Part shown: piece by piece, positions 1-8,275 of the stretch
Layout: every line of letters begins with the position of its first letter
Numbering within the stretch: position 1 is the first letter of the stretch
Assembly (NCBI RefSeq): GCF_002837185.1
Contig: NZ_KZ478013.1
Span: forward strand, 1 to 64,000
Length of the DNA: 64,000 nucleotides
Source of the DNA: Pseudomonas fluorescens
GTDB lineage: Bacteria > Pseudomonadota > Gammaproteobacteria > Pseudomonadales > Pseudomonadaceae
Direction of reading: 5' to 3'
Translations under genes and position numbers: made by a program
The notes under the pieces: model-generated
The model's database searches: none
The model's input: the letters and a program-made list of their open reading frames with translations, nothing else
Told to the model about the DNA's origin: nothing

Positions 1-150
1 CGCCGCAATGGGCCATCCCTGGCCCAGTGCGGCTAACCCGGCGTCCTGCCGGGTTGCCCACGGATTCAAGCCTGCGTTCGGCCAGCGTGGTTTAACGGGG
101 CGCCTGAGATCAAAAGCAGATCAAGATCAAGATCAAGATCAAGAGCGGCT
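1..150. repeat. Intergenic palindromic repeat with a GATCAA tandem tract
   Basis: This non-coding stretch holds short hairpins (for example the paired CCCGGCGTCC/GCCGGG arms near 37-56) and ends in four perfect GATCAA hexamers at 119-142, with a fifth degenerate copy at 108-113. I recall the same architecture (hairpins followed by a GATCAA tract) as a dispersed intergenic element in fluorescens-group genomes, which is memory and not a search. The element is cut by the window start. Confidence 0.5.
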
Positions 151-252
151 CGCTTCGCATCGTGGTGACGGGTGGGCGCTACAGAGTTGTGTAAATGCCT
201 ATGCTGGGTGGGTTTGAGAGCCATTAGTTTTTTACCCCAGTGGAGCCATCTG

Positions 253-783
253 ATGCCAGACAGCGTGTCACGTCTCGTCTATCGCACACCTGTTCCGGAA
301 GACGTAGAGCGTTTATTCGCCATCTTCGGCGATCCCCAGACCAACCTGTTCAATCCTGCCGGCCCCATGGCCGGTATCGAGGACGCCCAGCGCCTGCTGG
401 GCCGATGGATCGAGCAATGGTCCAGCGAGGGCTACGGCTGGTGGGCGATTGCGCGGCGCGAGAGCCCCGAGCAGATCATCGGTTTCGGCGGCATTGCACC
501 GCTCGAGTATCTAACCGCGCGGCGCATTAATCTCGGTTATCGATTCGCCGTCGAAGCCTGGGGGCAGGGCTATGCCACCGAGGTCGGACGCGATGCCTTG
601 GCGCTGGCGTTCGACTCGCTGGGTTTGCCTGAAGTGTTCGGCCTGGTACGGCCGGATCATGCGGCGTCGATCCGGGTGTTGAAAAAAATCGGCTTGCAGC
701 CATTCGGCCTGCTGGACGATGTGCCCGGCCAAGCGCCTAGCCTGGTAATGCGCGCTTGTCATCCTACAACTCGCTCAGCCTGA
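253..783 (+). CDS. GNAT acetyltransferase, RimJ/RimL type
   Basis: This 176-residue protein looks like an acetyl-CoA-dependent N-acetyltransferase of the Acetyltransf_3 (RimJ/RimL) group. The central block GFGGIAPLEY, the later LGYRFAVEAWGQGYATE and the final block with IRVLKKIGLQPFG are the usual motifs: beta-4, the Q/RxxGxG/A-like acetyl-CoA loop and the C-terminal strand. The ATG at 253 is preferred over longer frames because GGAG lies 7 bases upstream and the homologous part begins there. The substrate (a ribosomal protein N-terminus, an amino acid or a toxin) cannot be told from sequence. It stands alone, with no obvious operon partner. Confidence 0.85.
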   Translation: MPDSVSRLVYRTPVPEDVERLFAIFGDPQTNLFNPAGPMAGIEDAQRLLGRWIEQWSSEGYGWWAIARRESPEQIIGFGGIAPLEYLTARRINLGYRFAVEAWGQGYATEVGRDALALAFDSLGLPEVFGLVRPDHAASIRVLKKIGLQPFGLLDDVPGQAPSLVMRACHPTTRSA

Positions 784-876
784 TTTTCGTCTCTCCCCTA
801 TACACCTTGGCTGACCTTGATTTTTCAGATTGACACCGTCAGAACAGCTCGATATAAAAGTCGCGGTTGTACGACG

Positions 877-896
877 ACATATGACGTTACATATGT
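877..896. promoter_or_regulatory. Inverted repeat, probable operator of the MFS gene
   Basis: ACATATG and CATATGT form a perfect 7-bp inverted repeat around a 6-base centre, about 30 bases upstream of the transporter start. The position and symmetry fit a dimeric repressor site, for example a GntR-type regulator of sugar-acid uptake. No regulator gene is adjacent. Confidence 0.5.
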
Positions 897-925
897 CCTA
901 TCTAACAAAAATAAAAAGTGATGCC

Positions 926-2338
926 ATGAATCTGAACGAGCCCATCAGTGCCCATCGTGTCGGCCAGGCGGTCGGCAGCTATCGCTGGACGATCTGCGCG
1001 ATGCTGTTTTTCGCCACGACCGTCAACTACCTCGACCGTCAGGTGCTCAGCCTGCTGGCGCCGCAGTTGTCGACGCAATTTGGCTGGAGCAATACCGATT
1101 ACGCCAACATCGCGGCGGTGTTCCAGTTCGTCTACGCGATTTCCATGCTGTTCGCCGGACGCTTTGTCGACAAGATCGGCACCAAGGCCGCCTACGTCGT
1201 GGCGATCGGCATCTGGTCCACCGGCGCGATCATGCATGCGTTCTCGGTGCAGATGGGCGAGGGCATTGCGGCAGTCAGCAGTGCCATCGGCCTGGCGGTG
1301 ATTCCGGTGTCGATTGCTGGCTTCATGCTGTCACGCGCGGTGCTGGCGATTGGCGAGGCGGGCAATTTTCCCATCGCGATCAAGGCCACGGCTGAGTACT
1401 TCCCCAAGAAAGAGCGCTCCTTTGCCACCGGCATCTTCAACTCGGGGGCCAACGTGGGCGCGATCCTGGCGCCAATCTGTGTGCCCTTGATCGCCGGCAT
1501 GTGGGGGTGGGAAGCGGCCTTTATGGTCATCGGCATGCTGGGCTTCGTGTGGGTGGCGGTCTGGGCCGCGGTGTACGAAAAACCTGAGCAGCAAAAGCGC
1601 CTGTCGGCCGAAGAGTTGGCCTACATTCGCAGTGATCAGACCGTACAACCCTTCGCATCAACCTCAGTGGGCCCTGCGGGCGCAACCGCGAAAAAAGTCT
1701 CATGGTTCAAGTTGCTCACCTACCGCCAGACCTGGGCCTTTGCCTTCGGCAAGTTCATGACCGACGGCGTGTGGTGGTTCTTTCTGTTCTGGCTGCCCAC
1801 GTTCCTGTCGGCGCAGTACGGCATGAAGGGCGCCGATATCGTGATGCCGCTGGCCGTGCTGTACAGCATGACCATGGTCGGCAGCATCGGTGGCGGCTGG
1901 TTTCCCAGTTATTTCATGGCGCGGGGCGATGCGCCCTATGATGGCCGCATGAAAGCCATGCTGGTGATCGCGTTGTTCCCGCTGGTGGTGTTGCTGGCGC
2001 AGCCGTTGGGCTACATCAGCTTCTGGGTTCCGGTACTGCTGATCGGCGTGGGTGCTTCGGCGCACCAGGCATGGTCATGCAATATCTTCACCACGGTGTC
2101 GGACATGTTCCCGCAGAAAACCGTCGCGTCGGTGGTCGGTATCGGCGGCATGGCAGGCGGCCTGGGCGGTGTGGTGATGACCAAGATCGGCGGCTGGGTA
2201 TTTGACTACTACAAGTCCATCAACGACATCCACACCGGCTACATGATCATGTTTGCGATCTGTGCCCTGGCGTACCTGGTGGCGTGGAGCGTGATGAAGG
2301 CGCTGGTGCCGCGCCACAAGGAAATCACCGACCTGTAG
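926..2338 (+). CDS. MFS transporter, hexuronate/galactonate (ExuT-like) type
   Basis: The 470-residue protein has about 12 hydrophobic segments and the anion:cation symporter signature: TVNYLDRQVLSLLAP at the start of TM1, then GRFVDKIGTK between TM2 and TM3, RAVLAIGEAGNFP and FPKKERSFATGIFNSGANVGA. These are typical of the ExuT/GudP/galactonate group that import sugar acids with protons across the inner membrane. The frame is open back to 830, but ATG 926 gives the usual N-terminus; no strong ribosome site is visible. An inverted repeat lies just upstream. Its 3' end overlaps that of the convergent EamA gene by 14 bases. The exact substrate is inferred only at family level. Confidence 0.85.
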   Translation: MNLNEPISAHRVGQAVGSYRWTICAMLFFATTVNYLDRQVLSLLAPQLSTQFGWSNTDYANIAAVFQFVYAISMLFAGRFVDKIGTKAAYVVAIGIWSTGAIMHAFSVQMGEGIAAVSSAIGLAVIPVSIAGFMLSRAVLAIGEAGNFPIAIKATAEYFPKKERSFATGIFNSGANVGAILAPICVPLIAGMWGWEAAFMVIGMLGFVWVAVWAAVYEKPEQQKRLSAEELAYIRSDQTVQPFASTSVGPAGATAKKVSWFKLLTYRQTWAFAFGKFMTDGVWWFFLFWLPTFLSAQYGMKGADIVMPLAVLYSMTMVGSIGGGWFPSYFMARGDAPYDGRMKAMLVIALFPLVVLLAQPLGYISFWVPVLLIGVGASAHQAWSCNIFTTVSDMFPQKTVASVVGIGGMAGGLGGVVMTKIGGWVFDYYKSINDIHTGYMIMFAICALAYLVAWSVMKALVPRHKEITDL

Positions 2339-3293
2339 CGCGGCCTGGAAACGTCGCATCGGCCAGAATGATCCGCACCGACATCATGACGCCGACCAGC
2401 ACTGCGGCCAGCCCTGCTGTTTCCATGGGGGTTGGCCAGCGCTGATGAAACCAGAGGCCGAGCAGCGTGGCGAACAAGGACTCAAGCGCAATCAATTGGC
2501 CACTGAGCACCATGGGCAGGCGCCGCGTTGCCGCGTTCCAGGCCCAGGCACCGACGACGGTGGACATCACGGCAATCACCAGGCTCCAGGCATACAGCGC
2601 CCATGCCTGGCTCCAGCCAGCGCCCAGGGTTGGCAAGCGCAACAGGCCCGTCGCGTATGTCCATGGGAGGATCAACAGCGTTGCGACACCTGCGCCCGTC
2701 AGCATCAGGGCGGTCCACAGGCCTGTCACGTTGGCGGGCAGGTGCGCCATCTGCTTCTGGTTGATCACGCTGAAGCCCACCCATAAGGCCACCGCGACCA
2801 AGGAGAAAAACAGCCCGGCCAGCCAGGATTGGGGGCTCGGAGAGGGCTGGTGGACGCTGCTGATATTGGTCAGCAACAGCCCCACCGTGATACAGCACAA
2901 CGGCCTCACCAATTGGCGCCAGCGCAGGGTTTTATGGCTGGAGTTGCCGAGCAGCGCCAGTAGCACCGGTACCATCCCAACAAACGCCGGCGTCAATACC
3001 GGGCCGCCGACTATCACGCCGGCAGCAATGCATACGCCATAACCCAGGCAACCCCATGCGCCCAGTACTGCCGCGAGCAGGCATTGGCCAAGGCTCAGCG
3101 CACGCAGTTGCGCGCGGCACAGGATCACCCCGGCCACGCCCAGCCCACCGGCCATCAGAAAGCGCACGCTCATCAGGTCGTAGATGCTGTAGGCGCCTGT
3201 GACATAGGGCGCAATGAAATTCAGCGCCCAGCCGAGGGTGGCGACCATCGCGAATATCACGCCGGCAATTACAGGGGAGGGGGAAGTGCTCAT
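2325..3293 (-). CDS. EamA/DMT-superfamily inner-membrane exporter
   Basis: This 322-residue protein has about ten hydrophobic helices in two repeated halves, with the EamA hallmark near the N-terminus (ATLGWALNFIAPYV) and RFLMAGGLG following. Members usually export amino acids or other small metabolites. The ATG at 3293 is chosen; an upstream in-frame ATG at 3335 would add 14 residues that do not look like the family. It diverges from a LysR gene that starts at 3386, the usual arrangement of a regulator and the exporter it controls. The substrate is unknown. Confidence 0.85.
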   Translation of the reverse strand: MSTSPSPVIAGVIFAMVATLGWALNFIAPYVTGAYSIYDLMSVRFLMAGGLGVAGVILCRAQLRALSLGQCLLAAVLGAWGCLGYGVCIAAGVIVGGPVLTPAFVGMVPVLLALLGNSSHKTLRWRQLVRPLCCITVGLLLTNISSVHQPSPSPQSWLAGLFFSLVAVALWVGFSVINQKQMAHLPANVTGLWTALMLTGAGVATLLILPWTYATGLLRLPTLGAGWSQAWALYAWSLVIAVMSTVVGAWAWNAATRRLPMVLSGQLIALESLFATLLGLWFHQRWPTPMETAGLAAVLVGVMMSVRIILADATFPGRATGR

Positions 3294-3371
3294 CAGGCTG
3301 ATCCATGAAGTAATGGGTCCATGGTGCCCAGCCACGCGGGTGTGCTACAAACGAGTTCTCGGTCCTGAGTA

Positions 3372-3388
3372 CATAACCTGAGATTATG
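3372..3388. promoter_or_regulatory. LysR-type T-N11-A box overlapping the regulator's start codon
   Basis: CATAA-N7-TTATG is a perfect 5-bp inverted repeat of the T-N11-A kind bound by LysR regulators. It lies between the divergent EamA and LysR genes and its last three bases are the ATG of the LysR gene, so binding would be expected to repress the regulator's own expression. Confidence 0.5.
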
Positions 3389-4294
3389 AATCTACTTGGA
3401 AAAACCCTACCGCCTCTTGCCAGTTTGTTGCCGTTTGAAGCCGCAGCGCGCCTGGAGAGTTTTTCCAGGGCGGCCGATGAACTGCACATCACCCAGGCGG
3501 CTGTCAGCCGGCAGATACGCGGGCTGGAAGACAATCTTGGGGTGAAGCTGTTCTGCCGACGCAACCGTGCAGTGTTCCTGACTCAAGAGGGGCGTGAGTT
3601 GGGGCGGGTGGTCAGCCTCGCGTTGCAAAGCATCAGTGAGGGCGCGGCCAGCCTGAGGGCGTCCCCGCGGCGCAATCGGGTGGTGCTGCTGTGTCAGCTG
3701 TGCGAGGCGTTTTATTGGTTGATGCCGCGGTTGGCGACGTTCCACCAGCAATACCCGCAGATTGAAATCCAGGTGGTGACCTGCACGCGGCCGATCACGC
3801 AGTTCAATGACCCTTTCGATGTCGCCCTGCAAAGTACCCGGCGCGCCAGTGGCGCCCACGCGCTGATGTTTACCGCCTCCGATGAAGTGTTCCCGGTGTG
3901 CAGTCCCGCTTACCTGTGCCCGGAACAACCGCTGGCGCTGGCTGAATTGGCGGCCTGCACGTTTTTGCACCACAGCAGCGAACCTCCGCACTTGATGGCG
4001 TGGGATGAGTGGCTGAACGTGTTCGGTCAGTCGTTGGCCCGTGACGCGCGCAGCGTCACGTTCGACAGCTACCCGCTGATGTTGCAGGCCGCCGTGGAAG
4101 GACATGGTATGGCCATGGGCTGGCGTCGTACCGCAAGCAGGCTGATTGAGAGTGGAGCATTGGTCAGGCCCTGTGCCGAGAGCGTGTTTTTGCCAGAGGC
4201 TATTTCGGTCTACAGGCAGCAAGGGGCAGGCAATCGGGATGAGGTCGTGGCACTGCTGGCCTGGCTCGAGGCGCAGTTGCAGCGTGACGGCTGA
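3386..4294 (+). CDS. LysR-family transcriptional regulator (GcvA-like)
   Basis: A 302-residue LysR protein. The winged helix-turn-helix occupies about residues 13-72 (FEAAARLESFSRAADELHITQAAVSRQI, then LFCRRNR and LTQEG), followed by a periplasmic-binding-protein-like effector domain to the end. The opening PPLASLLPFEAAARL is typical of the GcvA/AmpR-like branch. It is transcribed away from the EamA exporter and probably regulates it. Its stop codon lies inside a hairpin shared with the convergent downstream gene. The effector is unknown. Confidence 0.9.
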   Translation: MNLLGKTLPPLASLLPFEAAARLESFSRAADELHITQAAVSRQIRGLEDNLGVKLFCRRNRAVFLTQEGRELGRVVSLALQSISEGAASLRASPRRNRVVLLCQLCEAFYWLMPRLATFHQQYPQIEIQVVTCTRPITQFNDPFDVALQSTRRASGAHALMFTASDEVFPVCSPAYLCPEQPLALAELAACTFLHHSSEPPHLMAWDEWLNVFGQSLARDARSVTFDSYPLMLQAAVEGHGMAMGWRRTASRLIESGALVRPCAESVFLPEAISVYRQQGAGNRDEVVALLAWLEAQLQRDG

Positions 4295-4317
4295 CAGGGG
4301 CGCGACGGCCCCTGTCA
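4292..4317. terminator. Bidirectional hairpin between convergent genes
   Basis: TGACAGGGGC and GCCCCTGTCA form a perfect 10-bp stem with a 6-base loop. It contains the LysR stop codon and sits just past the end of the reverse-strand dehydrogenase gene, so it can end transcription from both sides. No long U tract is present. Confidence 0.7.
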
Positions 4318-4324
4318 TCCCCGG

Positions 4325-5617
4325 TTATTGATTACGTGTCACGCGCCAGACCGTATTGGCCAGGTCATCGGCAATGATCAGCGCGCCTTTCGGGTCGACT
4401 GTCACGCCCACCGGACGCCCACGGGTCTTGCCGTCGTCACCGCGAAAGCCGGTGGCGAAGTCGACAGGCTCGCCGGCCGGTTTGCCGTTGCTGAAGGGCA
4501 CGAAAATCACTTTGTAGCCCACCGGATTGTCACGGTTCCAGCTGCCGTGTTCGCCAACGAATACGCCGTCGGCGAATTTTTCGCCCATGGCCGGGATGGA
4601 GAAATCCACGCCGAGTGCGGCTACGTGAGAACCCAGGCTGTAATCCGGTTTGATCGCCGACGCGACCTTGGCCGGATTCTGCGGTTGCGCACGCGGGTCC
4701 ACATTCTGGCCCCAATAGCTGTAGGGCCAGCCATAGAAGGCGCCTTCGCGTACCGAGCTGAGGTAATCGGGCACCAAGTCCGGGCCCAATTCATCGCGTT
4801 CGTTGACCACGGTCCACAACTGCCCCGAACCCGGTTGGATGGTCAGCGCCGTCGGGTTGCGCAGGCCGGTGGCGTAGGGTCTGTGCGCGCCGGTGGCGGC
4901 GTCGATCTGCCAGACCATCGCCCGGTCGATTTCCACTTCCATGCCGCGCTCGGTGATGTTGCTGTTGGAGCCGATGCCGACGTAGAGCTGGCGTCCGTCC
5001 TCGCTCACGGCCAGGGATTTGGTCCAGTGATGATTGATCTGGGCCGGCAGGTCGGTGACTTTGGTCGGGGCGCCGCTGGCCTTGGTCTGGCCGTCGGTGT
5101 AGTCGAAGCGCACCAGCGCATCCTGGTTGGCCACGTACAGTTTTCCATCGGCGTAAGCCAGGCCATAGGGCGCATTGAGGTTGTCGGCGAATAAGGTCTT
5201 GAGTTCGTAGGTGCCGTCACCGTCGGCATCGCGCAACAGGGTGATGCGATTGCCGCTCTTGACCTTGGTATTGCCCTCGGCCTTGATCAGGCTGGCGATC
5301 ACGTCCTTGGGCTTGAGTTTGGCCGCGCTGCCGCCACGACCTTCGGCGACGAGGATATCGCCGTTGGGCAGTACCAGGGTCTGGCGCGGAATGGCGAGGT
5401 CGGTGGCAATGGCCGTGATGCTGTAGCCCTGCGGTACCTTGGGTTTCTGATCGCCCCAGGCGGCCGGCTCGGCGATTTTCATGCTCGGCAGCAGGCTGCT
5501 TTGTTGCGCTGGCAGCTTGGGATCGGGGCCGTGGACCTGGGTCTTGTCGCCTTCACCACCGCAGGCGCTCAGTACCAACGCTGCGCTTAACAAGGTCAAT
5601 GTGCGGGTGGTTTTCAT
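4325..5617 (-). CDS. PQQ-dependent sugar dehydrogenase-like lipoprotein (L-sorbosone dehydrogenase family)
   Basis: This 430-residue protein begins with a lipoprotein signal ending in LSAC, so Cys19 would be lipidated; Gly at +2 favours the outer membrane. The rest is a six-bladed beta-propeller of the soluble glucose/sorbosone dehydrogenase family: PNGDILVAEGRGG, ALTIQPGSGQLWTVVNERDE, YGWPYSYWG and EHGSWNRDNPVGYKV are recognisable blade motifs. Family members oxidise sugars or aldoses in the periplasm using pyrroloquinoline quinone. It overlaps the upstream DUF2231 membrane-protein gene by four bases (ATGA), so the two are translationally coupled and that membrane protein may be its electron-transfer or anchoring partner (inference). 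Confidence 0.85.
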   Translation of the reverse strand: MKTTRTLTLLSAALVLSACGGEGDKTQVHGPDPKLPAQQSSLLPSMKIAEPAAWGDQKPKVPQGYSITAIATDLAIPRQTLVLPNGDILVAEGRGGSAAKLKPKDVIASLIKAEGNTKVKSGNRITLLRDADGDGTYELKTLFADNLNAPYGLAYADGKLYVANQDALVRFDYTDGQTKASGAPTKVTDLPAQINHHWTKSLAVSEDGRQLYVGIGSNSNITERGMEVEIDRAMVWQIDAATGAHRPYATGLRNPTALTIQPGSGQLWTVVNERDELGPDLVPDYLSSVREGAFYGWPYSYWGQNVDPRAQPQNPAKVASAIKPDYSLGSHVAALGVDFSIPAMGEKFADGVFVGEHGSWNRDNPVGYKVIFVPFSNGKPAGEPVDFATGFRGDDGKTRGRPVGVTVDPKGALIIADDLANTVWRVTRNQ

Positions 5618-6036
5618 TGGGCAGCTCCCGAGCGCAGGTTAGTCAGGCCGATCCAGGTCGCCAGCATCGCCAGCAGGGTGACGACTGCCGACAGCACCAG
5701 GCCGGTCGGCATCATGGCGTAGGCATCCTTGGCGTGCTGGAAGGCGTTGATCAGCCCCAGCACCCAGGCGGCCAGCAACAGGAGAAAGTAGGCCGCAGGG
5801 CGCCCGGCCTTGCGGTCGGCGCGCAGCAGATTGACCAGCGCGAACAACAGGGCAAATCCACTGAACACCAACGCACCGGCGATCAGCCAGGAGGCGAAGT
5901 TGGCCCATTGGATCTGGTAGGTCTGGCCGTAGGCAACGTCACTGAGCAGGGCGCCCAGGAACAGCGGCACGCTGCCGGCGAGCAATGTCGCATGCAGCGG
6001 GCCTGGTGTGCAGCGATAGGCGGGGAGGGTAGTCAT
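5614..6036 (-). CDS. DUF2231 family inner-membrane protein
   Basis: A 140-residue protein with four hydrophobic segments (about residues 15-35, 45-70, 80-100 and 110-132) and the start PAYRCTPGPLHATLLAGSVPLFLGALLSD, matching DUF2231, whose members are often found beside PQQ sugar dehydrogenases and cytochromes. It is the first gene of a two-gene unit and its stop overlaps the start of the sorbosone-type dehydrogenase. A role in handing electrons or heme/quinone to the respiratory chain is an inference from this pairing. Confidence 0.8.
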   Translation of the reverse strand: MTTLPAYRCTPGPLHATLLAGSVPLFLGALLSDVAYGQTYQIQWANFASWLIAGALVFSGFALLFALVNLLRADRKAGRPAAYFLLLLAAWVLGLINAFQHAKDAYAMMPTGLVLSAVVTLLAMLATWIGLTNLRSGAAQ

Positions 6037-6150
6037 GGGCGGTGCAGCTCCTTATCGTTCGGCACGCCTTGGTGGCAGGTGTGCGATGACTTTGCAGAGT
6101 CTTTGCATAGAGACTTGCTTAGGAAAGGAGCGTGTCGTTTGTGAGAAAGT

Positions 6151-6474
6151 TCACTGGGGGTTCGTGTCGGAATGTTTATCGAACCAGTCGGCGTAGGGTG
6201 TGTTCACCACCTTGTAGCGATTGAAATCCGGGCTGCCATCCGTCCACCACACCGGCCCGCGCTCACCCAGTGCGACCTTCGCGCGCTGTACCTGCTCGCG
6301 GGCCTGCTTCAATTGTTGTGGGTCGCCGCAGGCCTTGGCCGCTTTGACGGCACGACGTGCATCCATCAACGCATCCACCCAGCGCTGGCGTGCGGGCTCA
6401 TCCAGCGCCGGGTTGGTACGCCGCCAGAGTCGACCCTTGAGCACGAAATAGCGCCCATCCGGGGTGTTAATCAT
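6151..6474 (-). CDS. Conserved small cytoplasmic protein, function unknown
   Basis: A 107-residue basic, tryptophan-containing protein (GRYFVLKGRLWRRTNP, a central helix rich in Ala, Lys, Gln and Arg, then GPVWWTDGSPDFNRY). It has no signal or membrane segment. I have seen similar small proteins in Pseudomonas genomes but know no function. It overlaps by 8 bases the preceding 34-codon membrane-peptide gene, so the two are probably one transcript and coupled in translation. Confidence 0.7.
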   Translation of the reverse strand: MINTPDGRYFVLKGRLWRRTNPALDEPARQRWVDALMDARRAVKAAKACGDPQQLKQAREQVQRAKVALGERGPVWWTDGSPDFNRYKVVNTPYADWFDKHSDTNPQ

Positions 6475-6571
6475 GGTGCCAGCGCAGCACCCGCAGCACG
6501 CCCCACATCATCGACATCACAATAGCCAGCCAACCGGCGAACAGGCTGAAGAGTGTCATTGCAAGGTTCAT
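6467..6571 (-). CDS. 34-residue putative membrane peptide
   Basis: This short frame reads MNLAMTLFSLFAGWLAIV, then MSMMWGVLRVLRWHHD, and stops at 6467-6469. It has a GAGGTG ribosome site 5 bases before the ATG, one hydrophobic helix (about residues 4-28) and a basic C-terminus with two Trp, all marks of a genuine small inner-membrane peptide. It overlaps the 107-residue gene by 8 bases. No function is known to me. Confidence 0.65.
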   Translation of the reverse strand: MNLAMTLFSLFAGWLAIVMSMMWGVLRVLRWHHD

Positions 6572-6664
6572 AACCACCTCTCTAACGTCGTCGTTCCAAT
6601 GTTGTCCTGCAATAGGTGACCCCGCTCAGGGCGCAGGATTCAACCGAATTTGACGAATGAACCC

Positions 6665-6696
6665 TTGGCAGCATCCATCGCCTAAGCCTCTATAAT
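6665..6696 (+). promoter_or_regulatory. Candidate sigma-70 promoter of uvsE
   Basis: A perfect TATAAT lies at 6691-6696, 30 bases before the uvsE start, with TTGGCA at 6665-6670. The 20-bp spacing is longer than ideal, so the -35 assignment is weak. Confidence 0.45.
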
Positions 6697-6726
6697 CTCC
6701 CCGATGGCATATCACCAGGCGCTCCC

Positions 6727-7755
6727 ATGACCCACCCCCGCATCGGCTTTGCATGCCAATACAAGCATCCGGAACGACTCCCGTCCGCCAGCGCCCTGAA
6801 GGTGATCGAAGGCCCGTTCAACCCGCGTACCACCACGCTGCGCTGGATGGACAGCGTCGAGCCGCAGGTGGCACGTGGCAAACTGGTCGAGGTGGTCACA
6901 CACAATCTCGCCGCCCAATTGCGCCTGCTGGCCTACGTCGCCGAGCTGCCGCCGACCTTGCGCATGCTGCGCCTGAGCAGTGATCTGTTGCCGTTCTACA
7001 GCCATCCGAAAGTCGCCGCCGTGTATCAAGACCCTGCCATCGCGCGCCAGTTGCAGGACGGCTTTGCCGCCATCGGCGCGCTGGCGCGGGCGTCGGATAT
7101 CCGCCTGTCGTTTCACCCCGGCCAATACTGTGTGCTGGGCTCGGAAAACCCAGGCGTAGTGGAAAACAGCCTGGCCGAATTCGAATACCACGCCGACATG
7201 ATCCGCATGATGGGCTACGGCCGGCGCTTCCAGGACCTCAAGTGCAACGTGCATATCGCCGGTCGCCTGGGCGTGGCGGGTACCCGCGCGGTGTGGTCGC
7301 GCTTGTCCGACGTGGCGCGCAACTGCATCACCTTTGAAAATGACGAGAAGACCTACGGCCTGGACCATTGCCTGCAAGTCGCTGACCTGGCGCCGGTGGT
7401 GTTGGATATTCACCATTGCTGGATCAACGAGGACGAGTACATCGACCCGCACTCGCCCCGCGTCGCCAGGGTGATCGACAGCTGGCGCGGCGTGCGCCCG
7501 ACCCTGCATTACTCCCAGCCCCAGGAAAGCCTGCAGGCATTGGGGTTTGACGCCGAGCACAAACTGGAAATGACCGCCTTGTTGAAGGTGGTTTCCAAGC
7601 GCGACCTCTACGGCCACAGTGCGCAAATGTGGAACCGCTGGACCAACGACTATGCGCTGCAGTTTCTGGATCGCTTCGACATCATGCTTGAAGCCAAGGA
7701 TAAGAACGTCGCGGCACTGGCGTTCTACAGGTATTGGCAAAGCCAATCGGCCTGA
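6727..7755 (+). CDS. uvsE: UV damage endonuclease UvsE/UvdE
   Basis: The 342-residue protein matches the UvdE family, TIM-barrel metal-dependent nucleases that nick DNA 5' to UV photoproducts and abasic sites and start an excision-repair route independent of UvrABC. Recognisable blocks are IGFACQYKHPE at the start, LRLSSDLLPFYSHP, LSFHPGQYCVLGS with the metal-ligand His, VHIAG, ITFENDEKT, and DIHHCWINED near residue 220. It starts 31 bases after a TATAAT box and is followed 40 bases later by the P-loop kinase gene, so cotranscription is possible. Full length; no anomaly seen. Confidence 0.92.
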   Translation: MTHPRIGFACQYKHPERLPSASALKVIEGPFNPRTTTLRWMDSVEPQVARGKLVEVVTHNLAAQLRLLAYVAELPPTLRMLRLSSDLLPFYSHPKVAAVYQDPAIARQLQDGFAAIGALARASDIRLSFHPGQYCVLGSENPGVVENSLAEFEYHADMIRMMGYGRRFQDLKCNVHIAGRLGVAGTRAVWSRLSDVARNCITFENDEKTYGLDHCLQVADLAPVVLDIHHCWINEDEYIDPHSPRVARVIDSWRGVRPTLHYSQPQESLQALGFDAEHKLEMTALLKVVSKRDLYGHSAQMWNRWTNDYALQFLDRFDIMLEAKDKNVAALAFYRYWQSQSA

Positions 7756-7795
7756 ACCATGGCATGCTTGACGGCCTGACAAAAGGAACCGTCCC

Positions 7796-8275
7796 ATGGC
7801 TACCCTGCATCTGCTCTGCGGCAAGATCGCGTCCGGCAAATCCACCCTTGCCGGCCGTCTTGCCACCGATCACGCCGCTGTCCTGCTCAGCGAAGACCAC
7901 TGGCTTGCTACGCTGTATCCCGGCCAGATCCAGACGATTGCCGATTACCTGACCTGTGCCCGGCAGATTCGCGGTGTGGTGGGGCCACTGGTGATCGATC
8001 TCCTGAAGTCCGGCGTCAACGTGGTGCTGGACTTTCCGGCCAACACCCTGGCCAATCGCCAATGGCTGCTGGGCCTGGCCCAGGCTGCCCAGGCACTGCA
8101 TTGCCTGCATTACCTGGAACTGGATGACGCCGCCTGTCGTGCGCGGCTGCACGCACGCAACGGCAGTGGCGAGCATGACTTTGCAGCAACCGACGCCGAG
8201 TTCGACCTGATTACCCGCCACTTTTGTGTGCCGAGTGAGGAGGAGGGGTTGGTGATCGAGGTGCATCGGCCGTGA
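7796..8275 (+). CDS. P-loop ATP-binding kinase-like protein (AAA_33 type)
   Basis: A 159-residue protein with Walker A GKIASGKST at residues 9-17, a conserved SEDHW after the next helix and a distal VVLDFPANT strand carrying the acidic Walker-B-like residue. This is the layout of small AAA_33/zeta-toxin-like kinases that phosphorylate metabolites, nucleotides or antibiotics. A good AAGGA site precedes the ATG. The stop overlaps the GTG start of the following nucleotidyltransferase by four bases (GTGA), so the two act together or on related substrates (inference). Confidence 0.75.
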   Translation: MATLHLLCGKIASGKSTLAGRLATDHAAVLLSEDHWLATLYPGQIQTIADYLTCARQIRGVVGPLVIDLLKSGVNVVLDFPANTLANRQWLLGLAQAAQALHCLHYLELDDAACRARLHARNGSGEHDFAATDAEFDLITRHFCVPSEEEGLVIEVHRP

